This document shows, one piece after another, positions 24,777 through 39,400 of a stretch of DNA of 64,000 nt. Numbering within the stretch: position 1 is the stretch's first letter; every line of letters begins with the position of its first letter. Source of the DNA: Lepidurus packardi (taxonomy: Eukaryota > Arthropoda > Branchiopoda > Notostraca > Triopsidae); contig JAKZAN010000001.1 in assembly GCA_023053545.1 (NCBI GenBank), positions 5,972,565-6,036,564 on the forward strand, in the 5' to 3' direction. Below the pieces are notes generated by a model. That model worked only from the letters and a program-made list of their open reading frames with translations. It did no database searches and had not been told where the DNA came from. Position numbers and translations under genes: made by a program.

Positions 24777-27700
24777 ATGGGTTCAGCTACATCAGTTCCT
24801 AGTGTCGGGATCATGAACTGCAAGCTGGACAGTGGCGATTTTGAAGAAAAACAACTCAACTGCTTAGTGATGGATAAATTACCTGGTTTATCAAGGCAAG
24901 ATTTTAAAAACAAAACCCCGACAATCCTCTTTAGAACAAGTTTTTGAAAAGTAAAACGCAGTGTTACAGTATTTATACTTGTCTTTTTTTTCTTGTTAAC
25001 AACTCTAGAGAGAAGAAAAAGAAATCCACCGGTTTTGCCACATTACGTCGCAAGTTTATTCGGCGGAGAAGGTGCTCCAAAAGCTTGGACCATGGCAAAG
25101 TGTTCCGCGAAGGCCTCATGAACTGGAGCACTTTAGAATTGAATGCTTTAGTCGAGCAGTACGAGGCCAGTGCCGCCCTGAAAGACTTAACAATGCAAGC
25201 CGATTTAGCCCGTCCCCCTGCGGCTACCTTCCGTCAAGACTTATCCGACTTATACGACTACAAGTACTGTACCGACGTGACTTTAGCGTTCCAGGGTGCC
25301 TGTTTTCCTGCCCATCGCGCAGTCTTGTGCGTACGCTGCCCGTACTTTCGTGATAAGCTGAGTCACCCCAACAGCCGGCGACAAGTCTCGATGGATAGTT
25401 TAGCATCACGAGGCTTGGATGTGCCACTTTTCGCCGCCTTATTGCGCTATTTGTACTCGGGCGAATGGGGGTGGGGCGAAGATGGCCGCAAAGGTGATCG
25501 ACTTGATATGTTATATCGTTTAAAGGAAGAGTTCGGCACTCCAAACCTGCTCGAGCACGATTTAAGGTATCTGTTAGACACGGGCGATTTGGCGGATATG
25601 GTTCTGGTGTTTGGATGTAGCCAGGAATCGATGATTGTGGACTCGCAAGATTCCAACAGCAGCGAAAGCGGCGCTGAAACGCGTCAGTCAGAGTATGGAT
25701 TCCATGCGTGGGTGGATATACCGTGTCACCGGTCAATCTTGTGCGCAAGGTCGCCTTTTTTGCGAAACTTAATCCAGCGCAAAAGCGCGAGCGAAGAATC
25801 AGCGCACGAGAAGCCAATGAGGATCGTCTTGGATGAAAGTGTGATTCCAAAACGATACGCGCGTCTTTTGATGCAGGCCATCTATTTGGACGTCGTAGAC
25901 ATTAAAATGATTCAACGAGGGGTTACTTTAACCTGCGAAGACACTGCACTAAGTCAACCCTCTTGGTTGGAGGAGATTGTGGAACTCTATCAAGTAAAGT
26001 CGTTTGATTTCTTCAAGAGGTTAAGAATGGAAAATTTAAATGGATTTTTTTTATAGATTGGACGGTTTTTGGAGCTAGATATCCTCGCCCAAAGTTGCGA
26101 AGACTTTTTGGTAGAGCAGCTCACCTTAGAAGGCTTGCCTAGGCTCTTAAGATGGTCGCATTTGCCCCATGGATCACCCTGGGTGAATCGGCAAGCTCGA
26201 CAGTTACTCCGAGAGGAGTTTGGACAGATGGGAACCTCCACCGTTCTTTTAGAACTGGATAAAGTTCATTTCGTGGATGCGCTGCAAAGCGATTTCCTCC
26301 AAGTGAACTCACCAGGAAAGTTTTTGGCCAACAATTAAATTTTTTCTGTCGTTTTCTAGGCCAGTGAATTGGAGATTCTCCAAACTGTCTTGAAATGGGG
26401 CGAAAATCAGTTGTTGGAACGAATGGAAGACAGGGGTGAGTCTTTTGTTTACAGAAAGGACGTAACTTCGCTAAGTTTGGTGGTTCAAATCGAGTATAAG
26501 AATATCAGATCAGAAAAATTGCTTGAGAAGAGGTTGAAGGGTTCTAGGGGGTTTAAAAGATGAAAAAGGGGTTTTTACTAAGATGTGCGGTGAAGAAGGT
26601 TAGTTAAAAGTACTTCTTAACGTTTCTGGGGTTCAATTTTTCTAGAGCCGAATCTTGTGAGTCAAACAGCGCATTCAATTTCAAGGAAGGGAGTGAGACG
26701 CCGGGATTTGAATGATGGGGAACTGCGCGAAATCTTATGCGACCTTTTACCGTATGTTCGCCTTGAACATATCTTACCAGCCAACAACGAAACACTGCAA
26801 ACCGCAATCCGGAGAGGGTTGGTGGCTTCACCGCCGAGGTATATGTTGGGTGAAGATCGGGGCTTATTGCGAAGCAACGCTTGGATTCGCTACAACGCTA
26901 ATGAAATCCATACCAAGCCCAGACTCTTCATGCCATACTATGAAGAAGCTAAAGTAAGGACAAAATTATGGATTTTTTAGCTTTTCTTGCTAAATTGAAC
27001 TCGCATTGTGCGTTTTTCTAGAGCATGTTGAGAGAACGACTGGCTCATGAACCCGAGTTGGTGCGACTGCGCGTGATTAAGATGTCATCGAAGATCCCAG
27101 ATGCGTTGTACATGTTAGAAGAGGCTTGCTATTCTTCCAGACGTCATGTATTGCCTGTACAGCCTTCGGATGGCACTATAATTGGCTCTGAAGTATCAGC
27201 TGCAGATCTACCGAGTAACTGTCAGCTTATTTTGTTAACTTTGAGCTGGAAATGTTTGTAGCTTACGAAAGCTGGGCGAAATTCGGTGACTTTTATCGTG
27301 TTGTTCTTGTATATACTACTTCTGCTACTTCACTTAATTTATTACCTGCTACTTTCGTTCTACTTTCGGTTTATTTGAATAATTTTACTTTCTTTTCTAA
27401 GAGGGGAAGAAGCCCCATAAATTTGTCTTTTTGTTTACGTTTTGTTTACTATTTGTCTTCTTGTTTATTTTTTATTAATGTTCCGTAAAGTTTCACTTAT
27501 TTTCGTGAGCACTGGTCCGGAACTGTTTGTAACCTCTTCATTCGCTTATTTTTCTTGTCTTTCCGTGTGATAAACTGTATTGTCATTTAGTGCCAGATGA
27601 AGAGATGTTGGAAGCCATCATCAGACGAGAAAAGAAGCTGAAATCGTCCGCGGTGAGTTTAAGAGCCTACGAATTGCCCTTGGCGTCCAAAAGCGACATC

Positions 27701-28645
27701 AGTAAACAAATCCGGTTACGGGTGGTTCGAGAATTCCACTTACCTGACTCCATGGTAACTGTTTTGGAGGTAAAAACTACTTTTTTCAGAAGGATACATT
27801 TAAAGACTTTTTCTTTTTAAGGTCGCAAGTTACCGGTGTGAAGAACGCGAAGCTGCCATTGCCTCTAGCGCTGGATCTTTGGAAGAAAGACCTTCCAGTG
27901 CTACGGATAAGAAGCTAAAATGTACCGGCATGAGAGAACATCCTCCCCATTTCAAAGGCAGCAAACATTTACATCCCTGCTCTTCTCTATGCCTCGAATC
28001 AGAGGTTAGATCTTGTTAAACCAGCGCAAATGCTTTGATTTCGTGGAATTTTCTTAGAGTTATCTCACTGGACTGCTTTCCCCGGCTTCTTCCGAAGCGG
28101 CTGGTGATCCCATGCCAGATATTGCGATTGCAACAGGTATGTTTGCTCCCTCGATAGTGGAACCCAGTGCTAGCCACCTGGAATCCTCCCTCGCCAGTTC
28201 GTTGCACAGTTACCCTCCTCGTGAAGCTGTCCGTGAGCTTCAATTGGACTTGGGCGATGGTGGAGCAAGTTTTACGAGCCACCGCCTTCATTGCAGATCA
28301 GTGGTAGGAAGTTTTGAACTGCATTTATTGATTATTTGGAATTTTGGATTATTCTTTATTTATGTTTCATAGCTCCCAGTGATGCAAACAGACGTTCCAG
28401 TTCATCTCACGCCGTCGGCGCACTACAGAAGTTCGTTGTATAATCCACTGCCTTGGCGACCTGTAGCCTGTGTTTATAATAGGCGAGAGGGTGCTCTGCA
28501 TACGCCTTCCTTAAATACGTTAGATATACCCGAACAGGGCCGTGAAGAAACAGCCATAATCGCGGCCCGAAACGAGAGGTTGGTCAGTGGAGCCATTGCA
28601 CAAGGCAGACCTGATCTTACACCGAGGTTTAGGAACTTTAGGTGA
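24777..28645 (+). CDS. BTBD7: BTB/POZ domain-containing protein 7 orthologue
   Basis: BTBD7 in vertebrates promotes epithelial remodelling by lowering E-cadherin adhesion. Ten exons: 24777-24895, 25009-25993, 26057-26302, 26360-26435, 26646-26953, 27022-27214, 27591-27769, 27822-28004, 28058-28303 and 28373-28645, for 935 residues (human 1132). MGSATS at the start fits an N-myristoylation signal, as does human MGANAS. A basic segment (STGFATLRRKFIRRRR) is followed by the first BTB (about 125-215; KYCTDVTLAF, CFPAHRAVLCVRCPYF) and the second BTB (about 232-365; IPCHRSILCARSPFLRNL, RIVLDESVIPKRYA). A BACK-like region has RRDLNDGELREILCDLLPYV and RLEHILPANNETL, then a variable tail ending in CYNRREGALHT-type sequence. 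Intron 1 uses a GC donor (AAG|GCAAGA). The exon 6/7 joint is less certain. Confidence 0.92.
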
Positions 28646-30447
28646 ACGTGTTTTACTTGTTTTTGTATGTTTTTCTATTGAAAGTATTCATAACCGGCCT
28701 GGCGGTTCACAGACTGGACAGTTTTTCCAAAAAAAGTTGGGTTAGGGGACCACATTACTTGCTTGTATACTTCTGTTTTTTCTGAGAATGGTGTTTTTGG
28801 CGGGAACAAATAACTGTTCCTATGACTTATGAGTTGTGTACGGTTTTGTTTTGACGTTTGTTAATTCACCGTTATCATATATCGTGTTCAAAGTCTTTTG
28901 TTTTGGAATGGAATTTGCAAAACAGTGTTTGCCAACCCATGACAGAACAAAAAACAAAACAGACCTGGGATTGACGCGGGTTTCCATATCAGTTTTGATC
29001 TCATGGTCTACTTCAGTTGTCGAGGCAGAACTGCGAAAATATCGGAATTGTATTGCTGCAAACCTGTGGACATTTGCAATGGAAAGACACCTGCCTATTA
29101 CTTTTGTTTGTTTTTATTACATCATTTATCATAATGACATCTGTTAGGTTTTCTCGAACTACCTTTACATGAATAGAAAGTCCTTAGTCCTATGTTTTTT
29201 TCTAAATTTAACATTCAATTTGCCACGAAACCTATCGTAAACCATCAAATACGACGTTTTGAATTTTTGTTTCTAATATTTCTAGGTGTTTAGTCGTATT
29301 TAACCTTTAAGTCTTTTTGGTCAAACCTAATTGTTTTTAAGCTCATGAAGGGAAAGTGTGAAGAAATGTTCCTGGGAATTTCTTCCTTTTAAACATAGCG
29401 GGTTAAACTAGCGATTTTGCCGGTTTCGCGTTCAAATTCAGTGATCCTTTCGTTCGCGGTTCGCATTTAGCAGACATCACCCAATTATAAAGTCTAACCA
29501 AAAATCCCGCCCATCGCCCCCGCGGCGTCGATCAAAAAAAGAGGTGTGTTCAAGATATTCCTTTAGTGAAAATTGATTCCTATCGCCTACAACCCGAAGA
29601 CTTGGTTACTTGTTTTTTAAATCCTTGATTTTTCTTTTATTCCCGTCAAGTGATGGTCGACAATAAAAAGTAGAACAGGCAACTTGACAACGTTGTTTAT
29701 CGATCTGGGGTCTTCCATTATCCATTGCCATAACTCCCCTCCGTTTGTAAAGCTGCAAGTTATGGTGAAGATCGAGATGTAAGAAAACATGGCGTCTTAC
29801 TCACGGAAAGATAATTCCCAGATCATTATGTGTTGCTCTGTGGAAAAGGTCAAGTAGTAAACAAGCAAGTAAGTGTGGACTCCCCGCAAGCAGTGACTTG
29901 ATTTTTACAAAAAAATTCAGGGTGCTTCATCTCGACTTCTCGTAGTTTAGAAGGCAAGGTCAGTTTACACTTTTTATCTTCATCATAAAAAAACAATCTG
30001 TTTAATTGTTATTTGATTTTTTCAAGTTTCAAACTCAAGTCACTTGTATTATAGATGTTATTAAATCAGTAAATAACCCAGAAGCTGTTGCTAACGAAAC
30101 AAAGACACGGATTTTTCTCATGTTGCTTCAGAACAAGCTTGGACAGTAAAGAAAATGGCATGAAGTTTCGCTTTTATAGTAAAATTCGTAGGATTAAAAG
30201 TTCGAGTTTAGTTTTCTTTCAGCTTTTTTATTTGATCATTTTTCCTGCGTCTTGATGTACAGATTCAGGCAAACAAGAGCTAGTAAAGGGGTGGATCTCA
30301 TTGCGCTATCTCATAAACAATAGAAAAGCACCCTTAACACTTTTATTAGGACATACAAATTTGATAAATTACTGTTAGACATTGAATATACTGCAATGAA
30401 AATGTAAATCGCTTTATTTTTACTTAATTCGTTTCTTTTTCTAGGTC
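28646..30447. other. Intergenic region and p190RhoGAP upstream region
   Basis: No coding gene is visible. TTTTTCTAG ends three bases before the p190 start codon, so the first coding exon probably follows a 5' UTR intron that begins somewhere in this stretch. Confidence 0.45.
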
Positions 30448-33400
30448 ATGGCTCGGAAAGATGCAGGGAAGACCTTCAATATCGCAGTTGTGGGCGTGTC
30501 CGGCACGGAAAAGGACAAGGGCCAAGTGGGAGTGGGCAAATCCTGTCTTTGCAATCGTTTTGTTCGCCCTTTGGCGGATGACTACTATGTCGAGCACATT
30601 TCAGTCCTTAGTCAAGTAAATTCTCTTAACAGTTTAAAATGCCAAAAATCCAGTTAAACGGAAAAAAAATTTACATATTATCTTTTAATATATTGTACAA
30701 AAAGACGGATTTCAGCGGTCGAGTTGTCAACAATGACCACTTTTTATATTGGGGCGACATTTCTAAAATCTCAGACGAAGGAGTCGAATTTCATTTTCAA
30801 GTCATTGAACAAACCGAGTTCATTGACGATGCGTCCTTCCAATCCTTTAAAGGTAAGACAGCTGAAAAGAACATTTCAGTTTCAGAATATAAAACACGAC
30901 CAGTTTTCCCGAATGTTGATTTCTAATTCTTTCTTAATAGGCGGGAAAATGGAACCTTATGTGAAAAGATGCACAGGCACGAAATTGACATCCGCCGAAA
31001 AGTTAATGTACATCTGTAAAAATCAGCTAGGGATCGAAAAAGAGTATGATCAGAAAGTTCTGCCCGACGGCAAGACGAATATCGACGGCTTTTTGGTGAC
31101 GATGGACGTGAGTGTGGTGCCCAGTCGGCCTATTGAACGGCAAGTGGATTTCGTGGCCGCCGTTTTGAATAATTTGATGAAAACCAAAAAACCTATTGTG
31201 GTGGCAAGTACCAAGCACGACGAAGCCTGTGACGCTTTTGTCCGTGAAGTGGAGAAACTCTTGAGTCGCAAAGAGTACAAGAACAGCATTCCATTGGTAG
31301 AAACGTCCGCCCATGAAAATATCAACGTGGATTTGGCATTTTTGGTTCTGGCACAACACATTGACCGCACCAAAGGTCGCATGCGCGTCGTTTCTTATGT
31401 AGAAGCCGCCCGGAATATGAAAGACACTTTAGATGTTGCCACTGATGCTTATCAGCGTCTCATTCGCCAACAGGTTTTTAAGCTTTTTTTCTATTTTTAA
31501 CTAAACTACGCCAACATGAAAAAAACATTAATTAAAGAAAACTTTTTATGTATACATAATTCGCTTCAATTCTAGGTCACCGATTTTCGGGCGTTATGGT
31601 CAATGAGTTCCAAACGATTAGCTGAGCATCAAGAGTATCAACATTACGTGGAACTCTTTGGAGCGGATCAGGCCGTTAAACTCTTCCGGAAACATGTGAA
31701 GAAACTAAAAGACGAGCATTTAGCGCTTAAAATTAAAAAGTATATGGATTCATTACCTGCGATTTTGCAAGAATTGTTTCCTGACATTCCGAGTTTGGGT
31801 AACGGGTAAGTTTTCAATTACCTTTTATGATAAAACTTTTTATCTTTTTCTTAATTTCATTTGTATTTGATTTGGTTTGATTTGTTTTGAAGATTTGATA
31901 GATTAATGGAAGTACTTTGAATTGACATAGGGATTGGGAGACGGTGAAAGAGAAAATCCAAGCACACGAAGATTTTTCACGCTATTTCCTTGACACGCCA
32001 GCGGATTTGTCATGGGTGGAGGCAGATATGCTGGATTTGGGAGAAGGACGCATTCCGTTTGACGTGCTGGACACGAGTGAGGCCGAATTGGTATATTGTG
32101 GCCATGTAAATAGTCTGCAACGTGATCAACGCAAAGCAGAGTAGGCTAAAATTAGCAATCGATTTTGGGTTGTTTTAGACGTTTTTCTTGTTTCTTTCCC
32201 ATGAAACTTTCTAGAAACCGAATTCGTTTCAAGCAATTATTGGAAGAAACTGGCTATGTGACGCCAGGCAAATCTTTATCAGAAGTACAGGTGCTCTTTA
32301 TGGGACGAGAATGTTTCGAGTCGCTGACTGAAGCTGATTGTCAGCAAATCTATGATCAGCATCAACGCGAGTTGATTGAAAAAGCCAAACAGAATTTTCA
32401 GGTAATCTTTATTTCTATTTTCTTTCTTTCTATTGTAGTAAAATCAGTAGGCGTCGGAAAAGTATGAAACATGTCTTGTTTTTTTCTATGCATCTTTTTC
32501 TTAGTGAAATCTGTTAAAAGTTAACATTTTAACTAATATTTCGTGTTCTCGTCTAATTCCAGGAGTTGTTATTGGAGCATGCGCACCTGTTTTACCAAAT
32601 TAGAGCTTCGGCTCTACCGGGGAATTACTCTTGGGATGATTTTAAGGAAGTGACGGCCTCTTTGGAGGAAGATTCTCGTTTTAAAGCCTTTGACCGTTTG
32701 GAGGCGGAACGTCGGTTATTATTGCTGCAACACGTGGGCTTCATTCACTGCCCTAAACGCGAGCATTGCCCTGCCTACCCTCGTTGCATGGATGCATTTG
32801 TCGAAGAAGTCCTCTCCGCATACCCTCGCAAGTGAGTTTTCAATATTATTGAATCAAAAATTCCGAGAGTTGAAAAATCATTTCAAATCCATTTTGGTAT
32901 TTTTTTTTCTTATTTTCAATTGCGAATATTATTGTATTATTTTCTCTTAGTAGAGCCAATTGGAGCAGTAATAGTCAATGGTCTTCGAGTGCAACGAGCA
33001 GTCCACTCAACCTTATTTTACTGGGAGCAGGAGGATTGGCAAAAGAACTGGCTGGTGCCATTGGCGAGGTTTGTGTTGACGATGAAATCGAGGTAGACGG
33101 CTGCTTCTTTAGCTTAGATTACCGAGTGGTTAATGACGAAGTCAGTCTACCGCAATACTTGCTGCAATCTTCAGATTTTGTTCCTCAAGGTGAATTTTGT
33201 ACTTTTAAAAACAAAAAAAGTTAATTTAACTGTATTTGTAGGCTGCGTTTGTGTGTATTCCGATGGAAGCTCCTTGGAGTATGTGCGTGAGAGTTTGGAG
33301 AACACGCTCTTATCCAATTTAGAGCAAGAAGACGGTTTGCCCTTCCAAGGTTTGCCCATTGTCTTGCTCTGGGTGCCGGATCCAGCATTGTCCAGTGGGG

Positions 33401-36400
33401 AGAGAACCAGTCTGCGATTAGAAGGCCTTAACTTGGCTGACAGTCTTGTCTGTCCGTTTATTGACGTCACAGACTCGGAGGAGACCAAGCTAGAGGTCTC
33501 GGATGTCAGTCGAGCCATCAAAGCACTGGTGCTGAGCATTGAACAAAAGACCGGGTTCCCCAATCTGGGTCATCATCATCATCAAGTCCAGCTTCCGTCA
33601 ACCTTACCCCACCATTCCTTGGAGGCGGCGCCAGACATCCGAGTCATTATGTGTATGCTTTGTGGCGATCCTTACATGCTGGAAAGCGTGCTGGGCCCTT
33701 TCCTTTCTCATCCGGGGTGTTTCAAAAGCGGCGACCGGAGTTTCTGCCTGTCCACGTTTTTGGGCGACGCCAAACGTCGCGTAGAAGTTGTTTTATCATC
33801 CTACCATGGCGCTGGTGCTTTCCGGGATGAATTAGTCCATGGTTTCATCCTTATTTACTCCACTAAGCGCAAAGCCTCCTTAGCCACCCTTAGGTAACTG
33901 AACCCTTGTTATTTGTCTTCCAGAAACTTAAATATTGTCTTTACTTTTATAAAACAGCGCCTTTTCGTACAATATTCCTAATCTACCAATCCAAATTGTG
34001 GCCGTGACGGAAAGCGGTGGTGCGAGTGCGTTTTTCAATTCTGAAATCAGTCATCAATTGATCACAGCAGGCAACGCAGCAGCTGATCGTCTCCAAGCGC
34101 ATTTTATGACCATCACTGCCAATGCACAGAACAAAAGTAAGACTTAAATTTCATTAAGCATGACATTTTCGATTAAACTTTCAAATGGTATCATTGTTGT
34201 AATAATACTTGTAGACATCGAAATGCCGTGGCGGTTTTTCAACTGCAATGGTATCGATTCATAACTATTGCTGTTCATTTTCGATTGCGAATTCAAACTA
34301 TTTACCTTTTTATTCATTTTATTTTTATTTATTATTTATGTATTTATTTTTCATTTATTTGTTTCTTTATTATTCACTTATTTACGTTTTTTTAACTTAA
34401 TTTTCTCTTCGTGTTTATTAGCTGGTTTCTACGCGCCGTTTTTGAAGGATGTGTGGGATAAAAAGGTGGAGATTGAACAAGCGTTCCGACTCGAAGACTC
34501 CGGAACTTTACATGATTCGGGTGAAGGGACTTTGGAACGCCCTTTTAGGCCACCGCCTCCTCCCCGAAATGACAGTTTCCGTCATGCGCGAAGCAACGAA
34601 GAGTAAAATTTAAGGCTTTTAAAAGATTTTTTAACTAAATTCTTGATATTTTGTATAGTGAGTCTGATATCTATGAATGTTTACCGACGGACGGGTCACC
34701 TGGAGAGGATTTGGAAGATTCCTTGTCCCCTACTTGTTTGGACGATCGGCATATTAGTTCGAGCGATGATTCGGGAGAGATGTTTTCTGCATTGAACCCC
34801 GAGATGCCTACGACGAACCTGGCCTTGTCGCACAAGTCCAATGGTGAACATCTAGTCAAACCCAGTCAGTTGAAAAGTGGGAAGATACGTCACGGTAAAT
34901 GCCACATTTTTAGCTCCTTTTTAGTTTCGCAGCATCTCAAGATTTCGATATAGATTACATTATAGTCAACTATAAACTCGTTACTAGACAAAATTGACTA
35001 AGTTTCTTAAGATATAATAACTACGAAAGAAGGCGGAAATACGAATTGAGTAAAGGAAAGACGGGATAATCCTAATGTGCATGGGAGGAGGAGTTATATG
35101 AAGTTGTATGCGAGTATATGGTTCTTCTCTGTTGTGACTTCTGATTCTACACTCTATATTTTATTTTATTTTCCTTCTTCTATGAGCCATCTAAGCTTGC
35201 AAGTGTGTTTTTTTATTTAAAATAATATTTGACTATTGTGTTTATTTTTTTTTATCGTTTCCCTCTTCTGTTCATAAAAACAAACAAGTTATTTTTTCTC
35301 TCTAAGGTTACAGGGCGGGGCACATAAAATGGCTCATTTTCTTGACTCTTGTCGTGTTGTTTCTTTGCTCTTCTTTTTCACGCACTCACCTCCACCCTTT
35401 TACTTGGGTAAACCGCTTGGGAATTGCCTACTCGCTCTCTAACCTAGGGTTTCAAGTGTTTCCCTCGCCTAGCACGCCCCCTGAGCCTGCACCGCCTGAC
35501 CGGGATCCACGAGATCGCGCCAGTTTTTTTCCGCGTTGGTCTCTCAAAGCCGCTGTTGCCTCTCTCCCGACATCCACGCCTTCCAAAACCAGTGTGGAAA
35601 CGGATGAGCCCGACCCTGAGCTACTTTGTCTTCAACAGCAGCCCAAGGGTGTGTGGCAAGTGGTTTTTACATGGTTCTTTTCCTCTTTTCCTTTTCTTTT
35701 TTTTCAGTTTGAGTTTAAGTTTTCCCTATTACAATGGAGATAAAACTTAGATAATGTTTTGTAAGCGTATACGCGAATATTGGAAGAAAATTGAAGCTAA
35801 TTTTTTAGAGTTTCTTACATTTTATTTTTCCTTTCCTTTTAGGTTGGTTGGATGATTTCGTGTTCATGCGAAGAACAGACGCCCAGAGTGAAGCCTGGAG
35901 CTCATCTTCCTCGGCCTACGCATACAAAGCTTTCACCACCGGACGACGAAAACACCCAGTTTCCCATGGATCCGCCCACTATGGACGAGAAGCTACTGCA
36001 TCTTCTAAAGTAAGAACTTTTCGATAATTGAGGGAAAACGTTTTACGCATATGCAAATGAGAAATCTTTGAAAGAAATTCGGCTTATTTTGGGGGATTTT
36101 TTAAACAATTTTAAAGCATTTTGAGGTTACGATTTTGTTACAGGCTTCCTTATCTAATGAGTTTTCAGAGTTTTGGGTGTTTTTTAAGGTACGGTAGATG
36201 CCGCTTACTGTGGTAACGTTGTCAAGTGAATATTGATTATATTAAGCGGAGATTCTAATAACCGAAAATTGGAAATATGCAGCAGAATGGTACGATTAAT
36301 TGGCGCGTGAAACGAACTGGCTTGTTTAAACCAAAGAAACAGAGCATCGTCTGCTTTTTGACATTTTCCAACACGTTTACGTCTTCTAGATTCACTACAA

Positions 36401-39400
36401 CAACTATTGTTTATTTCGTAACGAATTTTTCAACAATTTTGATAGAGATGATTGAGGAATTCCTAACTTAACAGCCGCTTCCCTTTGTGCGAATCTTTTA
36501 AATTTAACTTGTCATAAGTTTCAATGAGCCGCAACTTCTCTTTTACATTTAAATTAACTCTTTTCTTGTTGGTCGCCATTTTTATGCATCCACACGCCTA
36601 AAACACAACTAGTACGCCTTTGAAGCCTACTCCTACGGTAACGTAGGGTTCTCAACACGGTATCCTTTCTAATTTTCCCAGTCAATTAAAGGAACTGGTC
36701 ATTCAATGGAGTAACCTGCTCATTTAATTGACTTTAGAGTTTATAAGGAATTTCCCACTAAGCGTAGTACCAGGCTAAAAGTGGCCGGAGTGATCAAAAC
36801 GACTTAAAGTTACGTCATTGGTCAATATGCAAAGTCCATGTAGCAACACTACTGCAGTTTCGTTACTGTTACACGTGAAGATTCTTTTGAAATTGATTCT
36901 AATATGCGAAAGTGTGATACTAATAACCGATTAAAATGCTACGATTTTATCGTTTTGAACCGGTCCAAAATTTGATTCCATAAAGCGGCTGATTCTAATT
37001 ATCACAGCACGTTCTTCGGATTTCCTGACAAAGGGGTGTTATGAATACTGCTTTCAAAGCTGACACGAACGTGTCAATTTTCGTACAGTGATTTTTTTTT
37101 TTTTTTGGTATTGGAGTGAAAGAAAGTTTGTGAGAATCGTTATCCTAACCTAATTCGTTTCCAATCCAACTACCAATTCTGAACTCGGATGACACCTGTT
37201 TATCTTTCTTTTCCTGAGAACGCTTTGTAACAATGTAACACACTAGTGTCTCTTTGACCTCCGGGTTTTTAACCAGAGAACCTGTTGAATAACCAATGAT
37301 CACAATAAGCGGCATCTATTGTATTTGAATTGATTTTGAAACTGGATTAAACATTCGTTTTGGTTTCGAATTTCTTCACATAACAGCAGCCCGGAAGACT
37401 GAAGATGGAAGAATACAACAATGTGACGGATGCCATTGCTCGCATGAAGCTGGGGAGTCGAACGAGCGGGCCCAAAGAGGTGCCACCCCCTTTGCCTCCT
37501 CCCAGGCAGAGTAAACTGGCCGCTACTGGGGTTTCCAGTTCAGGGGGAGTGGCTCCCTTAGCCTTTCCCGAGTGCGAGGACTTTGAAAGTGGAGTGGATT
37601 CGAGTCAATTGTTGGAAGCCGGTAAAGGATCCAATCCTTATGAAGGCGAGTTTGCGTACGCTGCGGGCAGTTTCGATGCTATCACGGGTGCTAATTCCAA
37701 GATGCGATCGAGGCAACGGCGAGAAAAAGGACGGCCTTGTAAGACTTGAAAAACTTTCTTTGAATTTGGGGGATTTTAAAAAAATTAATGAAGTCGGTTA
37801 TTTGTCTCTCGAAGCTTACTCGGATACGGACAGTGATCTAAGTTCCATGGAACGACGTCAGCGCGATTCATTGCGACCGCGCAAAGCCTCCTCGCATAAA
37901 CGAACGCGCAGGAAACGCAGCGCAATCCCTGTAGCTCCGCCTAGAGTCCCTCCTACGCCAGTCGGCGCAGGATCAGTGGGGACACCAGGCAAACCATACA
38001 GTTTCCCAACTCCAGGCGTTCCTTTACCCTTAGCGTCTCGTCCAGGTGTTCTAGAATCTTCTGTCGCTCCAGAAAAAGGTTCCTCCTTTACTCATTATGG
38101 CTCAACGTCTATTTTTTTATATTTATTGCATTTTAGCCCAGTTTCGAGCAGATGTTGGTCGTACGTTGCAGGATGAGGACTCGAGTTTGGATGTTTCTTC
38201 ACCAAGAGATGTTGGAGAAGGTTCTCCATTGGTAAGAAATAGAAAGAGCGTTTTGGTTTTGTAAAAGAGGACTAAGAGGACATTATTGGGGGTATTTTTG
38301 TATAGTTTTCAGTCCATACGCATGGGCGAGGAAGTGCGATCTCTGAAGCCATTCGCGCCAGTCAGCAGCGACGCGACAAAGCTAAATCCAAGGAGGAAGA
38401 CAAGCACGAAAAACGGCGCTTAAAAGAAGAAGAGCGGCAGAAAAAGGCAGCCAATAAGGAGCGCAAGCGAAAAAGCAAGTCTGGTAGTGGTAGTGTCAAA
38501 GGAGGCGGGGCTACGGTGATTCCTTCCTTGGAAAAGTTGATGGAAGCTGAAGGTCGTTGCGTGCCACTCTTCATAGAGAAATGCATCACCTTCATCGAAG
38601 AAGAAGGGCTAGACTCCGAGGGAATCTACCGAGTCCCTGGAAATCGCGCACATGTAGATATTCTCTTTGCTCGGTTCGAAGAAGGTGATCATATTCCCGC
38701 AGAAAAAATAACTTTTTTGTAACGCGCTATTGTTCTTTAGATCCTAATTGCAGTATAAGAGAACTCGATATTGCAGTCAATGCAGTTGCGACAGCACTCA
38801 AAGATTACTTTTCGAAACGTTTACCACCTGTCCTGTCACCGGACCAAATGGAGGAACTGGAAGACATATCTCGTAAACTGGCGCTTAATCACTCCCCCCC
38901 CCATTCTAAACACTAACCCACTAGTCTACTTGCAGTAATGAACTTACTGATCGTTACATGGACTTTGCAAATTGACTAATCACGTTTTTTTTCCGTTGTT
39001 TATACCAATCCTGTCATTTGAAGCGTACGTCTACGCTTAGGTAGGGTTCAACAGATATACCTTAAGTTCCCCAGTCACTTTAAGGAGCAGGGCACTCAAC
39101 TGAATAACCCACTCATTAATTGACTGGGGAGTTCAGAAGGAATTTCCCTACCAAAGCGTAGTAGTAGGCTGGAAATGACAGGACTGGTCAAGACGACGTA
39201 AAAGTAATGTCATGGGTCAATATGCGACTGCCATTCGTAGTGCAGAGGCTTTCGTGGGTGACTATTTAGAATGCACACTATAGAGGGTTAGGTTACGCTA
39301 GTGTAGGTTGGGTTAGCTTAGTTCCATAGAGTGAAGATATGTATCTTTACTCTATGGTTAGTTCGGGTTAGGTTATGTTAGTTTATATACAGTGTGCATT

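Noticed and set aside
35843-36009. Second open frame in p190RhoGAP exon 14
   Set aside because: It looks protein-like, but it does not keep phase with exon 15 and leads to a stop. Only the other frame joins both neighbours.
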